From the NCBI RefSeq assembly GCF_901709675.1, contig NC_051088.1, forward strand, positions 3,357,164 through 3,421,163: a stretch of DNA of 64,000 nt, read 5' to 3'. This DNA is from Syngnathus acus. Lineage: Eukaryota; Chordata; Actinopteri; Syngnathiformes; Syngnathidae. Positions within the stretch are counted from its first letter, which is position 1; every line of letters starts with the position of its first letter. Under the pieces are notes generated by a model that was not told where the DNA came from, searched no databases, and worked only from the letters and a program-made list of their open reading frames with translations. Of the stretch, positions 45,041 through 59,121 are shown in pieces. Made by a program: the position numbers and the translations under genes.

Positions 45041-48000
45041 TCAAGGTTTGATGTCTGAGAAGCTGGTGTAGGTCTCACTGCAGCTGGAGGAAGTGCTCAG
45101 GTTTCCAGAGACACTGTCATCTGTGGGACAAATTAAACTTGAACTCAGAACGCACAATGAAATGTGCAAACTCATTGCTGAGCCTGACCTGAGCTGCTGA
45201 TTGACTGAGATGACTTGGAGTCAGAAATTAGACCGAGTAGGTTTGCATGGGCCATCCAGCCCTCCTTGCTGCTGCGAAGGTTCCTCACAAACCTGTACAA
45301 GAGCGCATTTGCTGTGACGGTGTGACAAAAAAATAAAACTCTACTCTGCGAGCATAACAAGACTTTTACCACTGGCCGTCCTCTCCCTCTCTGATGAGCT
45401 GCACCATGTCTCCGCTCTTGACTGACAGCTCCTGAGGTCCTGCCTTCTCAGAGTCTGCCACTGCCGTGTACTTTCCTGGAATCTAAAAGCCAAACCACTT
45501 TGAGCATTACTTGACTCAAATGCTAATAAGCAAGTCTTTGTCCATTTCATACAGTGGAACCTCTCAATTACAAAACCCCGGAGGCCATAACATTTGAAGT
45601 ACAGTACAACCAAAATCTTTAGTGAAACACAAAAGGGCTCTATGAGCATCAGAGGTTCCCCTGTTGGGCAAATAATTTTTGCAACTCTCACCAGCTTCTG
45701 TCCTGCATCTTCCTCCGTGTCAGAGTTCAATGGCTCCTCACCACTGGAGTATCCATCATTCTCTTCAGAGGCATCCACCGAGAGCGACACTTTGGTCCAG
45801 CCTGTAAGAAGACATGAGCATTAGAGGTGTGTATGGGGGGGGATAAATTGAAAGAAATGACAGAATGGCACACAGATGTGTGTGGAGCATTTGCCAGAAG
45901 CCAGCAGTATGCCTCTTGGAACCAAAAAACTGTATGATCCACACAAGAGTCCAAAATCTGGACCACCATTTACCAAGCCAACCCAAAGAACAAGCACAGC
46001 AAACTACAGCAAAAGCCCACAATGGTTGCGCTGTACCTCGCCGCTTGTTCTGTAACAGACTAGAGGCGCTGGCCCATTTGACTTTGCTCAGACTGATGGG
46101 AGAGGCTGGATAAGGACAAAAGCCAGCAATCATTGAGAGACATTCTCTGTGGAAAAGGGACAAACTCCACAAATAACAGAAGACCGGATGAGGATGATTA
46201 CGACTTGTGGATAATACTACGTAGTTCCACCAATGACAATGTCAACTGTAATGCTCAGGATCGGTCCCTCTAGTATTAATGAATGGATATTCATTTCATC
46301 AGCCCAGCCTGTCACCACTGGACTGTGTTAATAACACACAAAGCAAGAAGAGGTTGGGATGGTTGAAGAATGGAAAGACAGATGAGAAATGGTAGGTAGA
46401 CTGACACCCTGTTGAATAATGAAGACAACATTACGTATACCTTTGAACCCAAATGGAGTCGGGTCACTCTTGACCAAGTGGCGCTTGGCAATTTGCTCTG
46501 GGCTCATGCCCGAGCCTGGCCACACGGGCAAGGAGAGTTAAGAGAGGGGGAGGAGGGGGGAGAGCAGACATAGAGGCAAACAAGATTCATACGCTTTTCT
46601 TAAGAGCTCCACAGACTCGTGCAATTCTGCACCATGACCGCTAGGAGACAGTGTTCACATCACATATGAGCAAAGCATGACTAAGTAACTACGCTGCCAA
46701 ATAGGTCATTTAAGTTATCTTTGAAGATTCAATACATCTATTGTTTGTTTTTAAATTTCAATGTGGGTTTTGTCATTTTCATGATACAGTCAAGCCACGC
46801 CATTTGCGATGGATATGGACCGGGCCGGCCAGCGAATTGCAAAAATCAACATAATCTTCTTTCTTTCAAATGCACGCGTGTGTTCCACATACAAATAACA
46901 TTGTAAATATCGGGAACCAAATTTCTTTTTTATTCTAGCATACGTGTCAAATCAGAACAGATTCGAACAAGTGTACTGTATACGGATGGTCAGAAAGTGT
47001 AATGTCAAACCGATATCCATCTGAATCCGATCCAGACAGAACCCTTGAAAACAAAATAGATTTAACACCATAACAGATATTGTTATTGCATTTTTCTTGT
47101 TGCTGATTTATCGTTTGCTTTCTGCCTCAGCGCGATTTCTAGTTGAAATGCTAGATGGCAGCAATACTGCATGTTCCTGTTTCTCAGTTCTGATCTCCCA
47201 ATGAGACTAACTTCATGAGGTGGGCCAGGGCCAGAATGGTCCATTTCGGAGAGTCGCCCATTTTGCGGACGAAGGAAGAGGGACAAGTCGAAAACAAAAT
47301 GACGGATTGAAGACAGACGGAAGTGGTTTTTGGTCTGTGTAATCGTCCCTATCGGGTCAAGTGCCAGCTAAACTCTCAGCCCGTCCGACCGACCGACCGT
47401 TTCGGCACACTAACATGGAAGTCTTCCAAAGATAGGGGTTTCGTTTCCGTTTTGTTTTGGGTGTGCAATCCACATGTTCAGAACAAATGTGAACGTTAAA
47501 GAGAAAGAAAAGCATTTGCCTCAAGAGATGACGTCTGCTCAGATTTAGGATGCCCCCCAGTTAACAATTTGTACGACAACACAATAACTAGCTTGGATTT
47601 GATTCTACGCTTGGTTAGTGAGGGATCCTGGTTAAAGTGAGCCATTTTTGGGGGCGTTTTAAGGTTGCAAAATAAGTGAAAGTGAGGCTTTGTAAAGCAC
47701 TTTGGCAGGCACCGTATGGTGTAGATATACAATCCTCCATTTCAATCCATTTGGGTTTCTCATCTTTTGGACTGGGACACTGACTGGCAATGGGCGAGGG
47801 GCGGACTGGTGACGGAAGGCCTGTCAAGTGAAAATAGTGGACGGAGACAGAGGGACGATTATATCATGAATAGGACGGATGGATGAGGACGCCTCTCTCC
47901 CCTCCTAATAGTAGGAAGCGGCCGTGCTTGGAAAGGTGCAGCCCAAAAATTTGCGCCTCTGTCTCTCAAGTGATGGAGGCAGACAAGCGCCCCAAACTGA

Positions 48001-48766
48001 GCCTCGGTTTTGCTTGAGCTTCCTTCTTAAAAGGGATTTATTTTTTCCTTGCGTTTGCTGCTTAATGCTTGCTCATGTGAGGTTCCGTTTGAATAAGTGA
48101 AGTGTGTGGTCTTAGAATTGCTCTATGTGAAAGGTGCCAAGACAACTTCTGTTGTGATTTGGCACTATATAAATAAAACTGAATTTTTACAGCTTCCGCA
48201 GCACTTCTATAAATAGTCCTGTCAAGATTGATCATGTTACCTTTTGGACTCTTGAGATTGCTGAAGCCCTGCAAAGTAAAACGCTTTTTAGCCACTGAGG
48301 ACCTGTCCGCGGTTGGACTTGTCACCGTCTCATCTAGAAGCAATGAGTTGATATGTGGGAAACAAGAAGAGTCGTACGACACCAGTCGTAAAGGCACAAA
48401 AAAGTGCCCAAAAGATGACAGATGAGGGTGGTGAAGAGAAGAGCAGGATAACAGGATCAGTGGCAGATTATAAAGCATCTTTAAAGTGGGACCTTGACGC
48501 TTGAAAGCGTATTCACCTTTGTGTTTGGCGAGCATAGAGTTGCTGTCGGACACGGGGATGGCCTCTGCCTTCTTTTCCTCCTGCTTTTTCTGGTTCTTTT
48601 GACTGCTGCTCCGAAAAGGACTGCGTTTAGACAACAAAACAGTCACCACCGCAATATATAAAGGTCTAATGGTTTGTCATGAAGAGAACTGCCCAAAAGA
48701 GCAACCTGAGGGAGATGGAGCAGTTGGCGGTGTGGTTTGGGGAATCGCTCTTCTGCTGTCTGGCAT
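45041..48766 (-). CDS. mcf2l: mcf2l block 5: linker, SH3 and carboxy-terminal exons
   Basis: Exons 48706-48766, 48517-48620, 48241-48333, 46441-46515, 46037-46105, 45692-45801, 45370-45482, 45189-45292 and 45041-45120. The linker has [15 protein letters not shown] and [11 protein letters not shown], then an acidic [14 protein letters not shown] run. The SH3 domain reads [11 protein letters not shown].. and [14 protein letters not shown]. The tail ends SFSDIKP at a stop. Donor at 45188 has an alternative: reading through it adds GQAQQ and a stop, so a second carboxy end is possible. The small exon 48706-48766 was found by phase logic and is less certain. Confidence 0.85.
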
Positions 48767-50513
48767 CTACAAATGTTTCAACCAAAAGGTTACAAACAGA
48801 CAGCTTTTGCCATTGGCTGAAGTGTTGATGATTACCTCTGCAGGCTTTGAGCTGTTGGGTGAGAACTTTGCGAATCTCATTCACCCACAATGTTTTGATC
48901 TCAGATGTTGGAGCCTAAACAAAAATAAAACATAAGAGCCGAGTGAAACATGTATGGTCATAAAGTGATCATCCATCTGTTTGCATCATTTTAAAAAAAG
49001 TTTGATTGAAACTTTTACTTTTTCTCATGTAAAATGTATTATTGTTGTGAATAACACATAATAAAATTGTATGCATGCACGCCCCCCACACATATATGCG
49101 CATTGACTGCAAGTTAAGTAACAAGGGTTTCCAGATCTTACTAGAGCAATAAAGCATACCTGGACAATAAAAACTTCCTCTCGTGAATTGCACCAAACCT
49201 CAAACTTCTTGCTGTCTCCTTTAGCACTCTCTGTAATTCCCACTGCACTCATCTGATGGGGCAAATCACAGCAGGAGTTTTACAACATTGAATATGTGGT
49301 ATCGTGTAGCAAAGATGGCAGTGCCTCACGTTGAGAGAGTGTTTGAAGCTGTAAGATGGAGCTTTTTCATATCCCTCGCCGTTCTCTTCCCTCTTCTTGC
49401 AGAAGAGCAGGGCCTTCTCATGCAAGAACAGATGCCGCTGCATGGGCTTGAACCTGGCTAGGTCCTTGACCTTGGCATGTCCTTTCTTGTGCTCCGTCCA
49501 CACGCTAAAGGAGCCTTGCATCAGCAAGCGACCCAGCTCTGACAGGTTACCCTGTGGGCAAAAAGCAAAAAGATTCACGGCACAGAAAGTCAAAGGCAGA
49601 ATAAGAAAAACTGTAGATACAAAAACAAGTGCAATCGGACCTCGTATCCTGTGATGGCAATGAGGTGCATGGAGTCATTGACAGCTTTCAGGATGCCCAA
49701 AATGGAGGAGAGAGCTTCCTGAAGGTCATCACAGCCATCACAACCTTTACTGTATTTTAACAATTCCTGAAAGGTAAAACGGGGAAAAAAAGCCAGTCTT
49801 CTCTGTCCTCACACATTGACTCCACGCCATCACGTCCACTTGAATGCAGCGTACCTTTAGCAACAGCTGGTATTTGGTGATTCTCTGGACAGGTTTAAGG
49901 AGGTAGGAGTCCAATCCAAGCTTATGTTCCAACTTCTTCTGACACTCCTGATGAAACAAAAAAAGAAAATAAATCGTAAAACTGTGCCAAAATCAATTAT
50001 TTATTTGTCCCTGTTATAGAACGTTAGAATGTTCTGATTCATCATTGTGAAAATGGATCCACAGACAAAGATGGACACTAGCACCACCTAGAGGACATTT
50101 TCCTAAGTGCCCCTTTTTTTAAAGATAGAACTTCATGTCTAGTGTACTGTACATTACAGTAAGCAAGTAAAATGACAACATCAGACTTTGGTTTCAATAA
50201 CTGAAAGAACCTGGAAGAAGGCACAATCCGAGCACTGCCGCCATAAACTCTCAGAGCGAGGTTTATTCTGGCAGTAAGCTTCGTAGATCTGTAGGTCCTT
50301 CATCTGAGAAGAGAAAACAGCCAGTTTGTTTTTCCTCAACAACGATCATTGAATCAACCTTCTTGTTGAAACATAAAGCGCTTACTCGTTCTAAAAAGCA
50401 GTGGCCCACAAGTTCAGGACAGTTTGTGTAAGCCTCAAGTTCTTTCAAAAATGTCCTGAAAGTTAAATTTAGTCAAGGTTAAGATATATAGTATATATAT
50501 ATATATTTTGTGT

Positions 50514-50544
<31 letters not shown>

Positions 50545-50570
50545 ACAAAGGACTCAAACGTTGATACATA

Positions 50571-50610
<40 letters not shown>

Positions 50611-50798
50611 AAATACACGAATACCAGTCCTTTTCTCTAGAATAGAACATACCGCTTGTGAAACTGGTAGATTTCTGACATGTTCCCAAACAGGATGTCC
50701 TTCTTGCTCAGCAGCATACTAGGAATGAGGTGCGCCATGGAGGGATTGTCCATTTCTGCCGCGTAGCCCTGGAGCGACATGACCGCCGTCATTCAAAG

Positions 50799-50870
<72 letters not shown>

Positions 50871-52261
50871 ATCAGTAAACGTGCGAAGACTGTGGTGAAG
50901 GCGCACCAGTAACAAAGCAGACCATAAGTAAACTTACCTCTAAAACGCACAGGAGCTCCTCCACATATGCTCTCTCAGTCTCCAGCAGTTCATTCATCAC
51001 GTGACTAGAAAATACAGGCACACAAATATGATTTTTTTTTTTTTTTAGTCACCTGTCGTTATAAACGAAAGTGCGAAGGCCCTCACCGTCGCAGCACTGC
51101 CAAGTTTTCGTCTTCCTCGGAGAGGGAGGCATGTCTGGTGCCACCGTTGGGTATGGGAGACTCCACCTGGACAAATATACTTTCTTAGTTGCGTGTCAAA
51201 AGTTTCCAACATGTAACGTTGAGTCTTGATAGGACAACAGCATTTACCTTTCTGCAGAGGGCATTATCTGCCGAGTATCTCCTCTCTTTTCTCTGTTGAT
51301 CTGACACACAGAAAGGTTTGAAGGTGTTAACAAAATTGATCCGTGTCTTTGATCACATTTGCTTGAAAACATACTGGGAGATCCCTGTGGAGATTTGACT
51401 TCCGGTCTTGGAGCCACCGGCTGAACTGGTCGTGTCTGTTTGGCAGCAAGCTTTTTCAGACTGACGCGTCTCTTCTCAAACATCTCCTGGACAGAACCTT
51501 GCTTCTGGAAAACTCTCTCTACCTGGTCCTGATGGAAGACATCAAAATGCGTTACAATGATCACAATAAAGATTTTTTTTATTCTGATTTCTTTCCAAGT
51601 TCGTCATTTTTTTTTAGTGTCACCGCATTCTTGGAATAACACCAAGTATATAATTGACCGACCCTGAGCTGAGTGGTGAGCACCGCTTCATACTGGCAGC
51701 AGATAGCGCTGCAGTCGATGAGGGTGTGCAGCGGTGCAGTTTCCAGGTAGCGTTCTAATTCTCGGAGAGCAGCCTCAGCTCCATCTTGAGACTGACATCG
51801 GTCCACTGGCTGGCTCGCCAGCAGATAAATTCCCTCTTCGCACCAACGGGAGGCCTGATAAAACAAACCTGTTAAACACTATGTTTGCATAGAAATACAG
51901 CTTGTATGCCATAAAGACGAACACCTTCTCCAAGGCATGGTGGAGTTCCATCGCCGTTAGAAGAAAGCTCTTCTTGTCCCTCAGAGTCGAACTGATCACC
52001 TCACATACTGCCCTCAGTTCACAGCACTTGGGCCGTATGGAGTCCTCCGCATAGTGAGCGTTCTCGATCAGTCCGTCGCCTTCGCTGGCAAGCGACAATG
52101 CGTAATCCAGAACATCCTGTTGGAGCATCGCATTAGCATGTTCTAGGATAGCTCCAGGCACTCCGTCTGACTCTCACATGTCAAAAACATATTTGTTAGG
52201 TTCATTGAATAGTTTGGCTGTACACTACTGTATGTATCCTGCAATTGACTAGTTACCAGTC

Positions 52262-52314
<53 letters not shown>

Positions 52315-53642
52315 TGTGCGTGTGAGTGTGCCCTTACACAGGCCTTTTCTTCATGACTACTGAGCTCACGGAGGACGTGCTCAGCATGGGAGGGATTTAC
52401 GCTGACCTCTGAGAAACCGCATAACCGTTCCGACGTTGCATCAAGTTGGGAGCGCACCTGTGAGTGACATCACAACAATAAAGCATAGTTTTAGAGAATA
52501 TTTCCTTGCCAAGCATGCATGGGCTTGAATTTTGCTCAACTCACTTCACGGAAGTGCTGCTCAAATCGTCGAAGTTGCAAACATTGTTCCAGCTTGGAAC
52601 GGTGGCGTTCCCAGAAATCGTCAAATGCCGTTTCTGTCTCGTCCAGTTGACCCAAGAGTCTGAGAGTAGAAAGAGGAACATGTTGCAGACAATCCAACTT
52701 GCATTCCTAGTGCACAAGCCCTTACCGCTGTACAGTGGCTAAGTTTTCCAGTTCATCATGGGTCATAAGGTATTCTGTATCAGTCTGAAAAGGCTCATTA
52801 ATATAATCCAAGAGACGGGCGCCTTGTGACTGCGACACCCGTAGGTCCTCCTGGAAAATACAAATGATACAAAATGAGTCATTTCCTCTTAATATATCAA
52901 TCACGTGACCATTTGACAAAAGGTCTCTTTAATAGTGAGGCTTGCAATATTTCAGTTGATTTGTAATGAATCCAGAATGTATGACATTTTTGTTTCTTTT
53001 AATTGCATTACAGAAAATAAAGAACTTTATCACAATATTCTAATTTTCCGAGACAGTCATGTATAAACATCGGAAATTCACCTTTGGGAAAGTTCCGACC
53101 AGCATGGTGTACATTTAGGCAAATAATTCATGTTTCTTGAGTATTTTTGGCCCAAACTGCTTTTTGGTTCTGGATTATTGCACTAGCTCTCATTTAATCT
53201 TGGCTCGTCAACCCATAGTTCTTTCTCTGTTTTTAGTTCTTAAAATTATACAACATACACAACAGAAAACAAATGAAAAAGCCCCCAAAACATATATGTA
53301 TCTACGTATTTGATGATCACAATTAGTAACCAAATGATCCAAAATCTTGAATAAGTGCTTGCCCCAAGTATGAGACAAGCTTTCCTCCCCATGACAGAGC
53401 AAGAAAGAGACCTTCATGTTGTCTTTTTTGAGAGAATGTGAGTGCAGCAGACTGGTGGTGGCCTCAGCATCATTGGGCAATTCGGTTTCTGCAAGCTCGG
53501 TGCCAAAGTTCTGTAGAGTGTGAGCCGTCGTTTTCACCATCAGTGCAAATGCTTCAATTGCCTGCATCGGAAATGCAGAAACACAGACACGATCGGTCCC
53601 TAAAAACGATAAGGTGTGTTTCATAAAAGATGTAATCCTGAT

Positions 53643-53705
<63 letters not shown>

Positions 53706-56700
53706 CGTGCGTGCTTACAGTGCGGTGTGAAATCCAGCTTTCATGGCAGTATTCTTGTGCGCCCCCCAATTCTGTGGTTAGTTGTCCTGGGTCGATATAG
53801 GCATGGAGCTCGGTCACCGAACTCAGCATGACCACCTGTGATGACACGTAATGGATTTTGGAACAAGAGGGGGGGGGGGGGGGGGGGGCATGTGAGTCAA
53901 GCAGTAGAAAGAAATTGACCCAATTAATATGAGGGAAGTCACGGAAATGACAATTACAGGAAGGAAAACCCCACCTTCATTTTGAACTCATCCTTGTTGA
54001 ACTTGAAGAGGAAGTCTGACAGTGCCCGCTGCAGCAAAGTAGTGGGACGCAACACCAGAACCAAGTTTACAGTCGCTGGGAAGGATCCCTGGAGGAGCAT
54101 TGTTATTATTATTAGGTCTCACAATGTAAAATTCATCACAATTACATTACATTATATGATTATTTTCTTATGTATCTACTATTTAAGTGAACCTGTTCAA
54201 AGTAATTGCATTTTATGAGTTCAACAACAATACGTATTGAGGCGATCCAACCTCATCATAATTTTTTGTTTAATAAAATCCAGATGCAGTTAGCACGTCT
54301 GCCTCACAGTTAGGAGGGTGCGGGTTCGATTCCACCTCCCTGTGTGGAGTTTGCGTGTTCTCCCTGTGCCTGCATGAGTTTTACCCGGAGCTCCGATTTC
54401 CTCCCACATTCCAAAAACATGCTTTGTAGGCCGATTGAGCACTCCAAATTGCCCATAGGTGTTAGTGCGAGTATGGATGGTTGTTCATCTCTGTGTGCCA
54501 TGCGATTGGCTGGCAACCAGTTCACTACTGCCCGATGACTGCTGGGACAGGCCCATGACAGGAGGGGACAAGTGGTACAGAAAATGGATGGATGTATAAA
54601 CGTATACACATATATATAAAAATGTATATACATATATGCATACGCTCGCAGGAACGCACGCGCACACGCACACACACACACAAAAAAATGGATTTAAAGT
54701 TGTATGACGAGCGATCATGGAGATTAAAGTTATTTTAACGTAAAATTAACACTAACAATTTAAGCAAGCGGCCGTCGGCATAGATATTGATACATAGTGC
54801 TTTTACAGCAATAGTCTCTTTGTTAAAGCGCAGATCATAAAATGAGACGTGACTTCTATCATAGATGCATGGTTGATGTTTGTAACAACCAAATCAGCGT
54901 CAAAATAACAAAAGAATTCAATGAGTTATAATGAACAGAACAACTAGCTCTCAAAAAGAAGCATGCGAGCTAACTAATCCAGCGTCTGCCACAAAGAATA
55001 TTCCTCGCTATTTTGCAACATTAATTCGTGCAGTAACCGACCCAGATTCTACCGTTGGACACATTGCAATGTAAAATTCTATTTAAGATAAATCATTTGG
55101 ACAAAACAAAATGGAAAAAAATAATAATTCAATAGTTACAACAAAAGGGCATCAATGAGTCTGCTTAATATGTTTTTAAGAATAAAATTAGCATGAAAAG
55201 ACCCTCATCATGGAAAATGCTAGAAGAAATGCATAAAAGCAACAGCGAAAGAGACTGAGAAAGTGTGTGGCAAACTACAGTGTGGCAAAAAAGTATTTAG
55301 TCAGCCACCAATTGTGCAAGTTCTCCCACTTGAAAGGTGACAGATGGCTGTAATTTTCATCATAGGTACACTTCAACTATGAGAGACAAAATTAAAAAAA
55401 AGATCCAGAAAATCACGTTGTCTGATTTTTAAAGAATTTATTTGCAAATTATGGTGGAAAATAATATTTGGTCAATAATGGCCTCGATCTGGGGCTCCAC
55501 GCAAGATCTCAACCCGTGGGGTCAAAATGATAACAAGAACGGTGAACAAAAATCCCAGAAAAACTCGGCGGGACCTAGTGAATGACCTGCAGAGAGCTGG
55601 GACCAAAGTAACAAAGACTACCATCAGTAACACACTACGTCACCAGGGACTCAAATCCTGCAGTGCCAGACGTGTCCCCCTGCTTAAGCCAGTACATGTC
55701 CAGGCCCGTCTGAAGTTTGCTAGAGAGCATTTGGATGATCCAGAAGAGGACTGGGAGAATGTCATATGGAATGTCAAACTTCAGACATAGTGATTTTCTG
55801 TATTTTTATTTTTATTTGGTCTCTCATAGTTGAAGTGTACCTATGATGAAAATTACAGCCATCTGTCATCTTTCAAGTGGGAGAACCTGACTAAATACTT
55901 TTTTGCCCCACTGTAGATCTGACGCTATTCCAATCAGACACTGAGGAGGAAGACTTCGATGGTTTCAGTGCACAGGAGGAAGATGAAGACGACGGCTCTC
56001 TTTTACTAGTATTTTTTTTTTCAACCAGCCCTGTTAGTGCTGCGCTACCGTGTTGCTGCTGTGTTACTGCTGCGTCTCAGTGACTTTTACCGCTATGTTT
56101 TTTTTAATCCAGCCCTATTAGTGCTGTTACTTCAGTGTTGCTGCAGTATTACTGCCGCGTCACAGGCAGTGTTTGGAAAGAAATATTAAGGTATGTTATC
56201 AAAACTTTAAAAAGGATTTCGGTGTACCATCTTTCTTTGTAAATAACTCGCGTGCACATACGGCTTTTAGTGTGGTGCGGCTTATTTACATTAAAAAAAA
56301 AATTCCCCTAATTTTTCCCCGTGAGGCTTATAATCATATGTATAATATATAACCATATGTAAATAAAATACAGTAAACGTTTGTTGAAAATACACATGTA
56401 ATCAGACAACATTGGAAATAATACGAGCATTTGTCTGGAGTAAAGTAGACACAGAGTGGCCATTGGGCTTGAGTGCTTTCTGTGGTACTATTGCTTCCTT
56501 GAAAAAGAAAAGACATAAATCTACGACACATTGCCGAGAATAGCACTCGTGTGCTAGCACAGGAGCACACGTGGCTGCAACTGAGTCAAAAAGATGACCA
56601 ACACAAACACATTCATAGTCATGAAATGCATGAAGTTGCCATGGAAACCAATCTCCATGGGAAAAAGGGGGTACAGAGTGGGGGATAACGGAGACACACA

Positions 56701-59085
56701 AAAAAAACAAAAAATATTAGTTTGTCATTTTGCGAAGATGAACTGAGCGTTACAATAACCCTAACGCACAGTTCACAATACTGTTTAGGCAAGTTGAATT
56801 GCTTCAAAGTAATAAATACTGAGTGGCCTTGTCGCATTAGCATGACAATGCAAAGTGTGTGCCACAACATGCTAATGAAGACCCATAAAGTACATCCCTA
56901 GATACACACTTTCACAGTCAAATGATGTGCACAACTCACAAGACAAACAATCAGATTACCAGATCAAAGGTGCTTATAAATAAATGAAAAGATTTAGAAT
57001 AGCATTCTCTACAGGCCAGGCTGATTTATATTCATCCAGGGACAAGATCTAGTCCCGTCTTCCAAACAATGTGCTTGTCGCTCTCCAGGGAGCAGTATAG
57101 CCACGAGCTAATCCACAAGCTAGCCTTTGTGACAAAGGGGGCTGCAATTTCTGAGCTGCCCAAAATACATGACACACACTTCCATCTTTAATATTGATGT
57201 ACTTCCCAATCAGGCATCCTTTGATTGTTCCTTTTCACCTAATGATTTCAAAATTCTTTATCTTACCAAGACCTTTTGGACAAATCTGTGCTTTCAGCTT
57301 TATAGTGATAGTGGGGAAGACCATTTTTTGTTCTGACGTAACAAAACAAGATATGGTTATATGAACTAGTGGAAGTTCTTAACAGCCCCGAACGCAACCA
57401 CATCTATCAGTTTTCAGATGAACTAGAACAGTCAACATATTGTAAATTCATTTTTTCCTTTCCATGAATTGATCTTCAGTTGTGATTCCTGTCTGACTCA
57501 GACTTTCCTGTCTTCTCCTGTCAGTTCCCTTCATCCTCTCCCCTGGCCACAAGGTTCGCCTTGGAATGTTTTCATGTGCTCATGGCTAGTGTTTGTATGC
57601 TCAAAAGTCGATTTCAACCATTTCTGTAGTTCACCACACCTGTACAGTACTGCTCTACACATGCCTGTGTCAGCGTGTCCAACTTGTGCCCTGCAAAACC
57701 TTGTGGAAAAACCTTCCTGAAATGTGGAGGCTGTTAGATCTTTTACCAGGAGTCAGGGACAGATGTGGTAAAGGGAACAGAAAAGTTCCTGTTGCTTTGA
57801 AGATTCCAATCCGCACAGTCTTTGATAAATGCAAGCCATTCAAGACTTCCGGGACTCTTGTTAGAGCTCGCTGTTGAGGATAGCGACCTCTAATGCTGGA
57901 CTTTAACGTGATTGACCACTACAGGGCTTCTGTCAGAAAGCACGCTGGACATCAAGGAAAATTTGTTGGTTTAATTTAGAATGATGCACTCCAGTACAAG
58001 GCCATGCAGTTATGCAGTGGAGTTGAACGAAAGATTATTTAGGTAAGCAACAAGCAGTTTATCGTCAATGTCTGCTGTACCACTGTAACCGACATGTATG
58101 TGCACGAACGTGAAACAGGAAGTGGTATCGCCTGAAAACGGCCTTCAAAATAAAGCACCCTACCGCAAATCAAAGCACGGCTGAATGACATAAATAACAT
58201 GGAGAATTCTTAACACTTGCTGTTCATCCAAACTGAAGGTATTTAGTCAGAGGGTGGCCAAGAACCTGATGGAGTTCCAGCATTACACCATCTCTGGACC
58301 AATCCACCAATGAATCTTGTGTGGGACAGTGGCCAAACCGAAACACTCTTGAGTAACAGGCACATGGGAGCCCACCAGAAGTTTGGCCAAAGGCACATGA
58401 CGGACCCTCACAAAATGAAATGGTTTGATGAGACAAAGATTGAACTCTTTGTGCTCTTTGATGGTGATGTCAGATGTCATGTTACAGCTCATAATCTGGT
58501 CTATAGTACACCTATCCTAGTGAAGGATGGCGGTGGCAGCATTGTGCTATGGGGATGTTTTTCAGCAGTAAGAACTGGGAGATCATTTTGCAATATATAG
58601 ACACCCAGCATGAAAACAAGGCCCAGAATGCTCATGGGGTTACGGTTCATATTTCAGCAGGACAATGACCCGAAACACATTGTTCAAATATGAAAGGAGT
58701 GGCTTCAGATCTACTGTGACTGTCCTGGAGTGGCCTCACCAGAGCACACATGGAACAGATTGCAGGGACCATGTCCACTCTCAAGACATGGACTTCAATG
58801 GCAAGCATTTTCCTTGAGCTTCATCATCTTTGGTTTGAACAAAAAATTGGCATATTGTGACACAAGCAACATGGCAGAAAGAAGTCATTAGCGTTTTCAC
58901 GCTGTTGCCTATATCTATATATCAACACTGGGCTCTCCTCATTTTTTACTTCCAGCTGGATAGCAGCAGGTGACCTTGAGGAGCAGAGGTTCTCATGGGA
59001 CAACTAGAGACCTTCACTTAGCAATAGGTCGCCTTGCTCTTGGCTAATTGGTCAAACAGGCAAGCGCATACGCGCGCACCCACCA

Positions 59086-59121
<36 letters not shown>

